A program made the translations under genes and the position numbers. The notes beneath the pieces are model-generated. The model had not been told where the DNA came from, did no database searches, and saw only the letters and a list, made by a program, of their open reading frames with translations. Shown here piece after piece: positions 47,665 through 57,219 of a stretch of 64,000 nt of DNA (the first letter of the stretch is position 1; each line of letters begins with the position of its first letter). The stretch is from Streptomyces canus (GTDB lineage: Bacteria; Actinomycetota; Actinomycetes; Streptomycetales; Streptomycetaceae), in contig NZ_CP107989.1 in assembly GCF_041435015.1 (NCBI RefSeq), forward strand, positions 5,146,001-5,210,000, written 5' to 3'.

Positions 47665-47966
47665 AAGACGATAGAACGCCCTTCCGGAAGGAACAAGTGG
47701 GGGGACGGTGAACGGGATCACATCAATGATTCATGCGCACCAAGTTGCCTGATTTGGGGTGAACTTCGGGACTCGGTTGGTTTTGACGGTGCGTAGTCTG
47801 TGCGGCATGCACACCACCGGGAACCGAGTGACGCCTGGGGGGCGTCGCTGTCCCGGTGCAGTACGGATGAATGCGGGACCGACCACATCCGTACTTCGGG
47901 GGGACCGGAAACCAGCCGCCGTTTCCAGGCGCGCAAAGGTGCGCCTGCCCGAGGAGTAGTCGTTCG
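47665..47966. other. Leader region of the penicillin-binding protein gene
   Basis: 302 bp with no accepted gene. A GTGACGCC/GGGCGTCGC hairpin lies at about 47827-47850, and purine-rich CGGGGGGACCGGAAACCAG at 47897-47915. A possible -35 TTGACG is at 47782. A 66-codon open frame (47759-47959) overlaps this but shows no family similarity. Confidence 0.4.
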
Positions 47967-50651
47967 ATGAGCGAGCACCGTCGCAAACCGCCGCAGCCGC
48001 AGGGAGGCGGACGTGCCGCGGGCCGACGCGGCCAGTCCGGCTCGGCCTTCGGCCGCCGCGCGGCTCCGCGAGGCGCCACCGGGTCTCTTGCCGACTCCTA
48101 TGGGACGAGCTCCCAAGAGTCGGATTCCTACGGTCCGGGAGGCGAGGATCGTCCGTACGGCGGCCGTGCAGAGGCCCGACGTGCGGCCCAGAGAAGCACG
48201 GGCGGTGGTCGCCGCAGAGTGCCGGAGACGGGCCACGGAGGTCGGCGCGGGGCGCAGACCGGCCGGGGCCGCGCGTCCGATCCCAGCAGGAAGCGGTTCA
48301 TCGACTACCCGCGTGCGGGTAAGTACGGCGTGGCGCGCTGGGTGCCGTCCTGGAAGCTGGTGACGGGCCTGTTCATCGGCTTCATCGGAGGCCTGGTCGC
48401 GATCGCCGGCGTTGGCTACGCGCTTGTGAGCGTTCCTAACGTCGCCGAGACCGCGACGTCGCAGAACAACGTCTACTACTGGTCCGACAAGACCGAGATG
48501 GTCTCCACCGGTGGTGAGACGAACCGCCAGATCGTCAACCTCGCGCAGATCCCGAAGGCGATGCAGTATGCCGTCGTCTCGCAGGAGAACAAGACCTTCT
48601 ACACCGACAGCGGCATCGACCCCAAGGGCATCGCCCGTGCCGTGTTCAACATGGCCCGGGGCGGCAACACGCAGGGTGGCTCCACCATCACCCAGCAGTA
48701 CGTCAAGAACGCGCGCCTGGACGACCAGTCCCAGACCGTCACCCGTAAGTTCAAGGAGATCTTCATCTCCATCAAGGTGGGTGCCACGGTCAATAAGGAC
48801 GAGATCATGGCCGGCTACCTGAACTCCGCGTACTACGGTCGCAACGCCTACGGCATCCAGGCGGCCGCGCGCGCGTACTTCAACAAGGACGCCAAGAACC
48901 TCGACCCGGGCGAGTGCGCCTTCCTGGCTGCCATGCTGAAGGGCGCCACGTACTACGACCCGGCGGGCGCACGGTCCATCGACCCGGCGAACGCCACGCC
49001 GGACGCCAACGCCAAGCGTGCTCTACGGCAGATGCAGGACACCCTCGACAAGATGGTCGAGTACGGCCACCTCAGCGCGACGGAGCGCGCCAAGTACACC
49101 GCGCTTCCCGAGTGGCAGAACCCCCGGTCCAACACCCAGCTCAAGGGCCAGACCGGCTACCTGGTCGACCTCGCCAAGGCCTACCTGATCAACAACAAGA
49201 TCGTCAGTGCCGACAAGCTCCAGCAGGGCGGCTACTCGATCTACACGACCTTCGACAAGAAGAAGGTCAGCGAGCTCGAGGCAGCGGTCAAGAAGGTCCG
49301 CAAGGAGAACATCGATCCGAAGAAGCGCCCGACGAAGGACACCTATGTCCAGTTCGGCGGGGCGTCCGTGGAGCCGTCCACCGGGGCGATCCGGGCCTGC
49401 TACGGAGGCGAGGACGCGACCACCCACTTCACCAACAACTGCGACTCGACCGGTGCCCAGGTCGGTTCGACATTCAAGACGTTCGTGCTCGCCGCGGCGA
49501 TGAAGTGGGGCGTACGCAATCCGGATCTCGGCGAGAGCCAGGCGCAGGACGAGCGCACGGTCGTCAACGCAAAGAGCCTGTTCAGCGGCAAGAACGACCT
49601 CAAGATCCAGAACTACGACCGTTCGATCTGGAAGAACGAGGAGGGCAAGGAGTGGCTCCAGGAGAACGACGGCAAGCAGTCCTACGGCTCTCCGCCCAAG
49701 TACCAGATCGACCTTCGTGAGGCGATGCGGGAGTCGGTGAACTCCGCCTTCGTGCAGCTCGGCATGGACGTCGGCCTGGACAAGGTGAAGGAGTCGGCCA
49801 TGGATGCGGGCCTCAAGGAGAACAGCCTGGCCGGTACCAACTTCCCGTCCTTCTCCATCGGTATCTCCGACCCCAGCGCGATCCGGATGGCGGGCGCGTA
49901 CGCCACCTTCGCGGCCAGCGGCAAGCAGAACGAGCCGTACTCCGTCGAGAAGGTCACGAGCAAGGACGGCGACGTCTTCACACATGAGGCGAAGCCCAAG
50001 CAGGCCTTCGAGAAGAAGGTCGCCGACAACGTCACTGATGTCCTCAAGACCGTGGTGGATGACGGTACGGGCACCAACGCCCAGCTGACCGGCCGTGATG
50101 TGGCGGGGAAGACCGGCACCACGGACGGCAACAAGTCCGCCTGGTTCGTCGGGTACACCCCGCAGCTGTCCACGGCGATCACGATGTTCCGGCTGGACGA
50201 CGACGAGACCAAGAAGAACCGCACCTTCCTGGAGATGTACGGCACGGGTGGCCAGGAGAAGATCCACGGTGCCTCGTTCCCGTCGGAGATCTGGCACGAC
50301 TACATGGAGCAGGCACTGAAGGACGAGAAGTCGATCGACTTCCCGACGCCGGAGCCCATCGGCGAGATCCTCAACGACGAGCCCAGCCCGACGCCCACTC
50401 CGACACCCAGTGAGACCGAGTCGGCCACCCCGACTCCGACTCCGACGCCGAGCCAGACGCTCATCACACCGACGCCCACTGCGTCCGAGTCCTGCCGGTT
50501 CGACTGGCAGTGCAGCGACTCGGGCGGCACGAACAACGGTGGCACCGACGGAGGTGTGACCTCGACGCCTACGGCCACATCGACGGACACGAACGGCGGC
50601 AACACCAACGGCAACGGGAATGGGGGCCTCTTCGGCGGCTCAAGCGGTTAG
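47967..50651 (+). CDS. Class A penicillin-binding protein (transglycosylase/transpeptidase)
   Basis: 894 residues from an ATG behind GAGGAGT. A 110-residue basic Gly/Arg-rich cytoplasmic part precedes one membrane segment (about 131-155, LVTGLFIGFIGGLVAIAGVG). The GT51 domain has catalytic Glu207 in VVSQENKTFY, GGSTITQQYVKN (238-249) and a second Glu in DEIMAGYLNSAYYG. The transpeptidase domain has the SxxK motif in VGSTFKTF, SxN in SVNSAFVQ and KTGTT. The tail is Pro/Thr/Ser and then Gly/Asn-rich with two Cys (ESCRFDWQCSD). It polymerises and crosslinks peptidoglycan from lipid II. Confidence 0.95.
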   Translation: MSEHRRKPPQPQGGGRAAGRRGQSGSAFGRRAAPRGATGSLADSYGTSSQESDSYGPGGEDRPYGGRAEARRAAQRSTGGGRRRVPETGHGGRRGAQTGRGRASDPSRKRFIDYPRAGKYGVARWVPSWKLVTGLFIGFIGGLVAIAGVGYALVSVPNVAETATSQNNVYYWSDKTEMVSTGGETNRQIVNLAQIPKAMQYAVVSQENKTFYTDSGIDPKGIARAVFNMARGGNTQGGSTITQQYVKNARLDDQSQTVTRKFKEIFISIKVGATVNKDEIMAGYLNSAYYGRNAYGIQAAARAYFNKDAKNLDPGECAFLAAMLKGATYYDPAGARSIDPANATPDANAKRALRQMQDTLDKMVEYGHLSATERAKYTALPEWQNPRSNTQLKGQTGYLVDLAKAYLINNKIVSADKLQQGGYSIYTTFDKKKVSELEAAVKKVRKENIDPKKRPTKDTYVQFGGASVEPSTGAIRACYGGEDATTHFTNNCDSTGAQVGSTFKTFVLAAAMKWGVRNPDLGESQAQDERTVVNAKSLFSGKNDLKIQNYDRSIWKNEEGKEWLQENDGKQSYGSPPKYQIDLREAMRESVNSAFVQLGMDVGLDKVKESAMDAGLKENSLAGTNFPSFSIGISDPSAIRMAGAYATFAASGKQNEPYSVEKVTSKDGDVFTHEAKPKQAFEKKVADNVTDVLKTVVDDGTGTNAQLTGRDVAGKTGTTDGNKSAWFVGYTPQLSTAITMFRLDDDETKKNRTFLEMYGTGGQEKIHGASFPSEIWHDYMEQALKDEKSIDFPTPEPIGEILNDEPSPTPTPTPSETESATPTPTPTPSQTLITPTPTASESCRFDWQCSDSGGTNNGGTDGGVTSTPTATSTDTNGGNTNGNGNGGLFGGSSG

Positions 50652-50673
50652 CCGCCATATGCCCCGTCGAGGG

Positions 50674-50689
50674 TGTTTCACGTGAAACA
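50674..50689. other. parS site 7
   Basis: TGTTTCACGTGAAACA, full 16-bp match, in the 108-bp gap between the penicillin-binding protein gene and the membrane glycosyltransferase gene. Confidence 0.95.
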
Positions 50690-50759
50690 TGGGCCGTCGC
50701 ACCCACCAGGTGCGGCGGCCCTCGGCGTACTCCTAGCCTCGTACGGCAGGATGGGTCGC

Positions 50760-52262
50760 ATGCCCAGTGCTGAATCGACGCCAACGAGCGTGCACGAGTC
50801 GGACCCAGTGCATCCGACCAAGGACGACGAGGTCTCCAGGAGCGGCAGCGAGTTCATCGGCGGCCCTCTAGGGCGGCGTGCCCTGCTGGGGACGTCCTGG
50901 TGGACCCCCGTCCGGATCATCGCGCTCGTGGCCATCGGCGTGTTCGCGCTGGGCCTGGTCCAGAAGGCGCCCTGCTACAACGGTGGCTGGTTCTTCGGCG
51001 CCAGCTCCCAGTACACCCACGCGTGCTACTCGGACATCCCGCACCTCTACCAGGGACGCGGCTTCGCCGACGGACTCGTCCCGTACTTCGACAAGCTCCC
51101 AGGCGACATGCAGTACCTCGAATACCCGGTGCTGACCGGTGTGTTCATGGAGGTCGCCGCCTGGCTGACGCCCGGCAGCGGCAGCATCCAGCACCAGGAG
51201 CAGTGGTACTGGATGGTCAACGCCGGGATGCTGATGGTGTGCGCGGCCATCATCGTCGTCTGCGTGAGCCGTACGCATGCCCGTCGGCCCTGGGACGGTC
51301 TGCTCGTCGCTCTGGCGCCCGCCTTCGCGTTGACGGCCACCATCAACTGGGACCTGCTGGCGGTCGCTCTGACGGCCTCCGCGATGCTGATGTGGGCGCG
51401 GGGACGCTCGCTCGCCTTCGGCGTCCTCCTGGGGCTCGCCACGGCCGCCAAGCTCTACCCGATCTTCCTGCTCGGGCCGCTGTTCGTGCTGTGCTGGCGG
51501 GCGGGCAAGTGGCGGGACTTCGGCAAGGCCCTGGGCGGTGCGGCCGTCTCCTGGCTCGTGGTGAACCTGCCGGTGATGTTCTTCGCCTTCGACGGCTGGT
51601 CGAAGTTCTACACGTTCAGCCAGGAGCGGGGCGTGGACTTCGGCTCCTTCTGGCTGATCCTGGCCCAGAACTCGACCGACCCGTTCAGCACCGACACCGT
51701 CAACACGCTTGCCACGCTGCTGATGCTGCTGGCCTGCGCCGGTATCGCGGTGCTCACCCTGACCGCTCCGCGCCGGCCGCGTTTCGCCCAGCTCGCGTTC
51801 CTGATCGTCGCCGCGTTCATCCTCACCAACAAGGTCTACTCGCCGCAGTACGTCCTGTGGATGGTGCCGCTGGCCGTGCTGGCGCGGCCGAAGTGGCGGG
51901 ACTTCCTCATCTGGCAGGCGTGCGAGGTGGCGTACTTCCTGGGGATCTGGCTCTACCTCGCGTACACGACCAGCGGCAACGCCCACAAGGGCCTGCCGAC
52001 CGACGGCTATCACTGGGCCATCGGACTGCATCTCCTGGGCACGGCCTACCTGTGCGCGATGGTCCTGCGCGACATCCTCATGCCGGAACGGGACGTGGTA
52101 CGGCGGGCCGGCGACGACGATCCCTCGGGCGGTGTGCTCGACGGAGCGGAGGACGTCTTCGTGTTCGGCCCCGCCGCCCATCCACCACGGCACGCGGCCC
52201 ACTTCGACGGACCGCAGGTGGAGTGGGGCAACGATCAGGGGGCCGCCGACCGTTCGCTCTGA
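50760..52262 (+). CDS. GT87-family membrane glycosyltransferase (polyprenol-phosphate-mannose dependent)
   Basis: 500 residues from an ATG; the frame is open back to a GTG inside parS site 7, which is rejected. About 10 membrane segments are seen. The first periplasmic loop carries FGASSQYTHACYSDIPHLYQ and LVPYFDKLP with Asp residues expected for the GT-C catalytic motif, followed by YLEYPVLTG; later LATAAKLYPIFLLGPL and NKVYSPQYVLWMVPL are typical of the GT87 group (alpha-mannosyltransferases such as the mycobacterial PimE-type enzymes). The acceptor is unknown. It is convergent with the alanine-racemase-like gene. Confidence 0.82.
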   Translation: MPSAESTPTSVHESDPVHPTKDDEVSRSGSEFIGGPLGRRALLGTSWWTPVRIIALVAIGVFALGLVQKAPCYNGGWFFGASSQYTHACYSDIPHLYQGRGFADGLVPYFDKLPGDMQYLEYPVLTGVFMEVAAWLTPGSGSIQHQEQWYWMVNAGMLMVCAAIIVVCVSRTHARRPWDGLLVALAPAFALTATINWDLLAVALTASAMLMWARGRSLAFGVLLGLATAAKLYPIFLLGPLFVLCWRAGKWRDFGKALGGAAVSWLVVNLPVMFFAFDGWSKFYTFSQERGVDFGSFWLILAQNSTDPFSTDTVNTLATLLMLLACAGIAVLTLTAPRRPRFAQLAFLIVAAFILTNKVYSPQYVLWMVPLAVLARPKWRDFLIWQACEVAYFLGIWLYLAYTTSGNAHKGLPTDGYHWAIGLHLLGTAYLCAMVLRDILMPERDVVRRAGDDDPSGGVLDGAEDVFVFGPAAHPPRHAAHFDGPQVEWGNDQGAADRSL

Positions 52263-52307
52263 GCGAACAGATCCGGCGGAGCGTAGGCCAGTTGGGTCAC
52301 GTACGAG

Positions 52308-52343
52308 AAGGGCCGTACACGGAAGCTTCCGTGTACGGCCCTT
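52308..52343. terminator. Perfect 36-bp palindromic bidirectional terminator
   Basis: AAGGGCCGTACACGGAAG and its exact reverse complement meet at the central AAGCTT (52323-52328), giving 18-bp arms with no loop bases. It lies between two convergent genes and ends in CTTTG on one side and GAAGG/CTTCT on the other. It can stop both transcripts. Confidence 0.92.
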
Positions 52344-52361
52344 TGTCCGGTCCAGGGGGGC

Positions 52362-53393
52362 TCAGCGGTCGACGATCCGGTCGAACTGCGTGGTGGTGTG
52401 CCGCAGATGGGCCACCAGTTCCTCGCCGACCTTCGGTTCCGGGGCGTCCGAGGGCACGAACAGGATGGACACCTGCATGTGTGGCGGTTCGGCGAACCAG
52501 CGTTGCTTGCCGCCCCAGACGAACGGAGAAAGGTTCCGGTTGACCGTGGCCAGGCCGGCGCGGGCGACGCCCTTGGCGCGCGGCATGACGCCGTGCAGGG
52601 CCTTCGGAGCCTCCAGGCCCACGCCGTGCGAGGTACCGCCGGCCACGACGACCAGGAAGCCGTCGGAGGCCGCCTTCTGCTGCCGGTAGCCGAAGCGGTC
52701 CCCCTTGGAGACGCGGGTGACGTCCAGGACGGCGCCGCGGTACTCGGTGGAGTCGTGGTCCCCGAGCCACAACCGGGTCCCGATGCGGGCGCGGAAGCGG
52801 GTCTGCGGGAACTGCTGCTGGAGCCGGGCGAGGTCCTCGGCCTTGAGATGACTGACGAACATCGTGTGCAGCGGCAGCCGAGCCGCGCGCAGCCGGTCCA
52901 TCCAGCCGATGACCTCCTCGACGGCGTCCGAGCCGTCGGTGCGGTCCAGCGGCAGGTGGATCGCGAAGCCCTCGAGGCGGACATTCTCTATAGCGGCGTG
53001 CAGCTGCGGCAGATCCTGCTCGCTGATGCCGTGCCGTTTCATCGAGGACATCACCTCGATGACCACGCGCGCGCCCACGAGGCCGTAGACCCCGTCGATC
53101 GACGACACCGAGCGGATCACCCGGTCGGGCAACGGCACGGGCTCCTCGCCTCGTCGGTACGGCGTCAGCACCAGCAGGTCACCGCCGAACCAGTCCTTGA
53201 TCCGCGCGGCCTCGTAGGTCGTGCCGACGGCGAGGACGTCCGAGCCCAGCCGGGTGGCCTCCTCCGCCAGCCGCTCGTGCCCGAAGCCATAGCCGTTGCC
53301 CTTGCAGACCGGGACGAGCCCCGGAAACTGCTCCTGCACGTGCTTGTGGTGCGCCCGCCAGCGCGCGGTGTCGACGTAGAGCGTGAGCGCCAT
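52362..53393 (-). CDS. Alanine racemase-like PLP protein
   Basis: 343 residues from an ATG. The PLP-binding Lys is in VPVCKGNGYGFGHERLAEEA (about 27-46), the standard alanine-racemase signature, and the rest shows the TIM barrel and a C-terminal beta domain (RIGTRLWLGDHDSTEYRGAV). The catalytic Tyr region is less clear, and the protein is shorter than classical Alr (about 370-390). It may racemise alanine or another amino acid for the cell wall. It lies 74 bp downstream of femX, in the same direction. Confidence 0.8.
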   Translation of the reverse strand: MALTLYVDTARWRAHHKHVQEQFPGLVPVCKGNGYGFGHERLAEEATRLGSDVLAVGTTYEAARIKDWFGGDLLVLTPYRRGEEPVPLPDRVIRSVSSIDGVYGLVGARVVIEVMSSMKRHGISEQDLPQLHAAIENVRLEGFAIHLPLDRTDGSDAVEEVIGWMDRLRAARLPLHTMFVSHLKAEDLARLQQQFPQTRFRARIGTRLWLGDHDSTEYRGAVLDVTRVSKGDRFGYRQQKAASDGFLVVVAGGTSHGVGLEAPKALHGVMPRAKGVARAGLATVNRNLSPFVWGGKQRWFAEPPHMQVSILFVPSDAPEPKVGEELVAHLRHTTTQFDRIVDR

Positions 53394-53467
53394 GGCCGGA
53401 CCCGGAACCTTTCTAGTGGCTGCGGTGTATCAGAGGTATGGAAGCTATTGAAGCGAAGATCGCGACG

Positions 53468-54586
53468 TCAGCGGCGCGACATGTAGATGTCGAGCGCCTT
53501 GTGGAGCAGCTTGTTGAGCGGGAAGTCCCACTCGCCGAGGTACTCGGCGGCCTGGCCGCCCGTGCCCACCTTGAACTGGATCAGGCCGAAGAGGTGATCG
53601 GTCTCGTCCAGCGAGTCGGAGATGCCCCGCAGGTCGTAGACGGTCGCGCCGAGCGCGTAGGCGTCACGCAGCATCCGCCACTGCATCGCGTTCGAGGGCC
53701 GGACCTCACGGCCGATGTTGTCGGAGGCACCGTAGGAGTACCAGACGTGCCCGCCGACGATCAGCATGGTCGCCGCCGAGAGGTTCACGCCCTCGTGCCG
53801 GGCGAAGTACAGCCGCATCCGGTTGGGGTCCTCGGTGTTGAGGGCCGTCCACATACGCTGGAAGTACGACAGCGGGCGGGGCCGGAAGTGGTCGCGCACC
53901 GCGGTGATCTCGTACAACCGCTGCCATTCCTCGAGGTCCTGGTAACCGCCCTGGACGACCTCGACGCCGGCCTTCTCGGCCTTCTTGATGTTGCGGCGCC
54001 ACAGCTGGTTGAAGTTCTTGTGCACCTCTTCCAGGGAGCGGTTGGCGAGTGGCACCTGGTAGACGTAGCGGGGCTGCACGTCACCGAAGCCGGCTCCCCC
54101 GTCCTCGCCCTGCTGCCAGCCCATGCGACGCAGCTTGTCGGCGACCTCGAAGGCACGCGGTTCGATGAAGTCGGCCTCGATGTCGCGCAGGCGCTTCACG
54201 TCCGGGTTCTGGATGCCCGCCTTGATGGAGGTGGCCTCCCAGCGCCGGATGATCACCGGCGGACCCATCTTCACAGAGAAGGCACCCTGGTGCTTGAGGT
54301 GCGCGAGCATCGGTTCCAGCCACTCGGTCAGATTCGGCGCGAACCAGTTGATGACCGGGCCTTCGGGCAGATAGGCGAGGTAGCGCTTGATCTTGGGCAG
54401 CTGACGGTAGAGGACGAGACCTGCGCCGACGAGTTCGCCGGTCTTGTCGAACCACCCGAGGCTCTCGGAGCGCCATTCAGCCTTCACGTCTGCCCAGGCC
54501 GGAACCTGCATGTGGCTCGCCGACGGCAGGCTCTGGATGTATGCCAGATGCTGCTCGCGACTGATCGTCCTCAGGGTCAGGCTCAT
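53468..54586 (-). CDS. femX: FemX, peptidoglycan bridge-forming aminoacyltransferase
   Basis: 372 residues from an ATG behind GAGGAGC. Two GNAT-like halves are seen: DVKAEWRSESLGWFDKTGEL, NFNQLWRRNIKKAEKAGVEV and YDLRGISDSLDETDHLFGLI-FKVG are conserved Fem motifs. It transfers the first Gly from Gly-tRNA to LL-diaminopimelate of the precursor. In S. coelicolor FemX has been shown to be essential unless van resistance genes change the precursor. Coupled with the racemase-like gene, both serve cell-wall synthesis. Confidence 0.9.
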   Translation of the reverse strand: MSLTLRTISREQHLAYIQSLPSASHMQVPAWADVKAEWRSESLGWFDKTGELVGAGLVLYRQLPKIKRYLAYLPEGPVINWFAPNLTEWLEPMLAHLKHQGAFSVKMGPPVIIRRWEATSIKAGIQNPDVKRLRDIEADFIEPRAFEVADKLRRMGWQQGEDGGAGFGDVQPRYVYQVPLANRSLEEVHKNFNQLWRRNIKKAEKAGVEVVQGGYQDLEEWQRLYEITAVRDHFRPRPLSYFQRMWTALNTEDPNRMRLYFARHEGVNLSAATMLIVGGHVWYSYGASDNIGREVRPSNAMQWRMLRDAYALGATVYDLRGISDSLDETDHLFGLIQFKVGTGGQAAEYLGEWDFPLNKLLHKALDIYMSRR

Positions 54587-54770
54587 TGTGGGGCGCTCCT
54601 CGGGCTGGTGTGTCCCCATGGGTACAGGGGCTCCGGCTCTCGCGCCGAAGCCTACTGCGCCTGGCGAGCGCCCCGACTGGGCATACGGAACCTGCGCCCC
54701 GGCTCATGGGCCGCCGAGGCGTAACGCGGTGCTTTGGGTGGTGTCAGGCGGACCGTGCCCGTGGCGTCGG

Positions 54771-55082
54771 CTAGAAGAGTCCACCGAAGAGGCCGCCGTG
54801 CGCCATGCCGAGGAAGAAGCCGACCGCGGACGCGCCGAGACCGAGGATCAGTCCGAAGCGCTCGCGGGTCGTCTCCGAGATCCACTGGCCGTACGCGCCG
54901 GTGAGGATGCCCACCAGGCCCGTCCAGGAGCTGAGCAGGTGCAGGTTGTGGAACATCGCCGTGACGAACGCCGTGATGCCCAGCACCAGGGTCACCGCGA
55001 GCAGCGTGTCCTGGAGGGGGTGGGGCTTTCCGTCCGTGGCGAAAAGGCCTCCGGCGGTGTTCGGTCGCATTGCCTGTGCCAT
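54771..55082 (-). CDS. Small membrane protein
   Basis: 103 residues from the ATG at 55082 behind a perfect AGGAGGT. Residues 1-25 are cytoplasmic (MAQAMRPNTAGGLFATDGKP), followed by three membrane segments: about 30-49 (TLLAVTLVLGITAFVTAMFH), 53-72 (LLSSWTGLVGILTGAYGQWI) and 80-100 (FGLILGLGASAVGFFLGMAH). It ends GGLFGGLF. The family is a conserved Streptomyces hypothetical located between femX and rpsF; I know of no function. Confidence 0.8.
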   Translation of the reverse strand: MAQAMRPNTAGGLFATDGKPHPLQDTLLAVTLVLGITAFVTAMFHNLHLLSSWTGLVGILTGAYGQWISETTRERFGLILGLGASAVGFFLGMAHGGLFGGLF

Positions 55083-55345
55083 AGGGCACCTCCTGCGGAA
55101 GACGGCGCACGGTAGCGCCATACACACCCGATGTGTACAGAGTGACCGCCTCCGGGGCCGGATTTCAACCGGAAGCCGGTGTGCGGGTAGTCTGTACCGT
55201 CTGCACGGTGTCTGCCCATGTCACGACCGGGACTACCGCGAGGAAGCCCCGATTGTCAGTGGCGGCCGATACCGTTGCGTACGCATCACAACCCTCCTGC
55301 CACGGAACGACCGTGGCCGTTGAGTCCAAAGGAGGTGGGTTCCAC

Positions 55346-55636
55346 ATGCGTCACTACGAGGTGATGGTCATCCTCGACCCCGATCTGGAGGAGCGCGCTG
55401 TCTCCCCCCTGATCGAGAACTTCCTCTCCGTCGTCCGTGAGGGCAACGGCAAGGTGGAGAAGGTCGACACCTGGGGCCGTCGTCGGCTCTCGTACGAGAT
55501 CAAGAAGAAGCCCGAGGGCATCTACTCGGTCATCGACCTGCAGGCCGAGCCTGCGGTCGTCAAGGAGCTCGACCGCCAGCTGAACCTGAACGAGTCGGTC
55601 CTCCGGACCAAGGTCCTCCGCCCCGAGACCCACTGA
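55346..55636 (+). CDS. rpsF: Ribosomal protein bS6
   Basis: 96 residues from an ATG behind [30 protein letters not shown] and [16 protein letters not shown] are the conserved bS6 parts; it ends at [12 protein letters not shown]. It binds 16S rRNA with bS18. It is the first gene of rpsF-ssb-rpsR-rplI, the usual bacterial cluster. Confidence 0.98.
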   Translation: MRHYEVMVILDPDLEERAVSPLIENFLSVVREGNGKVEKVDTWGRRRLSYEIKKKPEGIYSVIDLQAEPAVVKELDRQLNLNESVLRTKVLRPETH

Positions 55637-55716
55637 GCTTTCCCGCTCAGCTGATCTCGGGATTCGAGTAGCAGCAACCAAGCAGCCAGAGCAGCAAACC
55701 CGCCGAGAGGTTCCCC

Positions 55717-56322
55717 ATGGCAGGCGAGACCGTCATCACGGTCGTCGGCAATCTTGTCGATGACCCCGAGCTGCGCTTCACCCCTTCCGGTGCGGCGGTC
55801 GCGAAGTTCCGTGTCGCGTCCACCCCTCGCACCTTCGACCGCCAGACGAACGAGTGGAAGGACGGCGAAAGCCTGTTCCTGACCTGCTCGGTCTGGCGTC
55901 AGGCGGCGGAGAACGTCGCCGAGTCGCTCCAGCGAGGCATGCGCGTCATCGTGCAGGGCCGGCTGAAGCAGCGGTCCTACGAGGACCGTGAGGGCGTCAA
56001 GCGCACGGTCTACGAGCTGGACGTCGAGGAAGTCGGCGCCAGCCTGCGCAGTGCCACGGCCAAGGTCACCAAGACCGCCGGCGGTGCCGGGCGCGGTGGC
56101 CAGGGTGGGTTCAGCGGCGGTGGCGGTGGCGGCCAGGGTGGCGGCGGCTGGGGTGGAAACTCCGGCGGCGGCCAGCAGGGCGGCGCTGCTCCCGCGGACG
56201 ACCCGTGGGCCACCGGTACTCCCGCCGGTGGCAGCCAGGGCGGCCAGGGTGGCGGCGGCTGGGGTGGAAACTCCGGCGGCGGCCAGCAGGGCGGCGGCTA
56301 CTCGGACGAACCCCCCTTCTAG
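55717..56322 (+). CDS. ssb: Single-stranded DNA-binding protein
   Basis: 201 residues from an ATG. The OB fold covers about residues 1-115 ([60 protein letters not shown]). The linker is Gly/Gln-rich and contains two identical 19-residue segments from a 57-bp perfect repeat. The C-terminal tip is DEPPF, the acidic tail that contacts SSB partner proteins. It is essential for replication and lies in the bS6-bS18 operon. Confidence 0.97.
   Translation: MAGETVITVVGNLVDDPELRFTPSGAAVAKFRVASTPRTFDRQTNEWKDGESLFLTCSVWRQAAENVAESLQRGMRVIVQGRLKQRSYEDREGVKRTVYELDVEEVGASLRSATAKVTKTAGGAGRGGQGGFSGGGGGGQGGGGWGGNSGGGQQGGAAPADDPWATGTPAGGSQGGQGGGGWGGNSGGGQQGGGYSDEPPF
56128..56295 (+). repeat. 57-bp perfect direct repeat in ssb linker
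   Basis: Bases 56128-56184 and 56239-56295 are identical, 111 bp apart (37 codons). Each copy encodes [19 protein letters not shown]. The identity over 57 bases, including silent positions, points to a recent duplication or gene conversion. Confidence 0.92.
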
Positions 56323-56379
56323 GCCTCGGCCCGGAGGGTGGGTCGTACCCACACTTCTTGATCACACAGGAGAAACACC

Positions 56380-56616
56380 ATGGCGAAGCCGCCTGTGCGC
56401 AAGCCTAAGAAGAAGGTCTGCGCTTTTTGCAAGGACAAGGTCACGTACGTGGACTACAAGGACACGAACATGCTGCGGAAGTTCATTTCCGACCGCGGCA
56501 AGATCCGTGCCCGCCGCGTGACCGGCAACTGCACGCAGCACCAGCGTGACGTCGCCACGGCTGTCAAGAACAGCCGTGAGATGGCGCTGCTGCCCTACAC
56601 CTCCACCGCGCGATAA
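56380..56616 (+). CDS. rpsR: Ribosomal protein bS18
   Basis: 78 residues from an [23 protein letters not shown] and [20 protein letters not shown] show three Cys plus His, the zinc-binding (C+) form of bS18. Streptomyces often has a second, zinc-free rpsR elsewhere controlled by Zur. It lies between ssb and rplI. Confidence 0.97.
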   Translation: MAKPPVRKPKKKVCAFCKDKVTYVDYKDTNMLRKFISDRGKIRARRVTGNCTQHQRDVATAVKNSREMALLPYTSTAR

Positions 56617-56634
56617 GGGAAGGGTGACCGACTA

Positions 56635-57081
56635 ATGAAGATCATCCTCACCCACGAGGTCTCCGGCCTCGGTGCCGCGGGCGACGTCGTCGACGTCAAG
56701 GACGGTTACGCTCGCAACTACCTGATCCCGCGGAACTTCGCGATCCGTTGGACCAAGGGTGGCGAGAAGGACGTCGAGCAGATCCGTCGTGCTCGCAAGA
56801 TCCACGAGATCCAGACCATCGAGCAGGCCAACCAGGTCAAGGCCCAGCTCGAGGGTGTCAAGGTCCGTCTGGCCGTCCGCTCCGGCGACGCCGGTCGTCT
56901 CTTCGGTTCCGTCACCCCGGCCGACGTCGCTTCCGCGATCAAGGCTTCCGGTGGCCCCGAGGTCGACAAGCGCCGCATCGAGCTGGGCTCGCCGATCAAG
57001 ACCCTGGGCGCCCACGAGACGTCCGTGCGTCTGCACCCCGAGGTTGCCGCCAAGGTCAGCATCGAGGTCGTCGCGGCCTGA
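56635..57081 (+). CDS. rplI: Ribosomal protein bL9
   Basis: 148 residues from an ATG ([20 protein letters not shown]). The N-domain has [20 protein letters not shown], a long helix connects to the C-domain ([18 protein letters not shown]). It binds 23S rRNA domain V. It is the last gene of the rpsF cluster and is followed at once by a strong terminator and two parS sites. Confidence 0.98.
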   Translation: MKIILTHEVSGLGAAGDVVDVKDGYARNYLIPRNFAIRWTKGGEKDVEQIRRARKIHEIQTIEQANQVKAQLEGVKVRLAVRSGDAGRLFGSVTPADVASAIKASGGPEVDKRRIELGSPIKTLGAHETSVRLHPEVAAKVSIEVVAA

Positions 57082-57120
57082 TCGCTGCGTCTGGCTTGAG
57101 CAGCTTTGGCTGATCAGCTG

Positions 57121-57156
57121 AGAAGGGGCCGCACCCGGTGGGGTGCGGCCCCTTCT
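57121..57156 (+). terminator. Terminator after rplI
   Basis: AGAAGGGGCCGCACCC (57121-57136) pairs perfectly with GGGTGCGGCCCCTTCT (57141-57156) around a GGTG loop. It ends the rpsF-ssb-rpsR-rplI transcript. Confidence 0.92.
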
Positions 57157-57182
57157 GCCTGCTGGCGACCAGGGCGCGGCCA

Positions 57183-57198
57183 TGTTTCACGTGAAACG
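57183..57198. other. parS site 8
   Basis: TGTTTCACGTGAAACG with full 14-bp core, 27 bp after the rplI terminator. Confidence 0.95.
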
Positions 57199-57219
57199 GT
57201 GAGTGCGGCTGCCAAGGTG

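Noticed and set aside
47759..47959. 66-codon frame before the penicillin-binding protein gene
   Set aside because: No ribosome-binding site, no conserved sequence, and it overlaps the likely leader.
50673..50759. Start of the GT87 gene inside parS site 7 (MFHVKHG)
   Set aside because: The codons are the parS sequence itself and no ribosome-binding site precedes them; the ATG at 50760 fits better.
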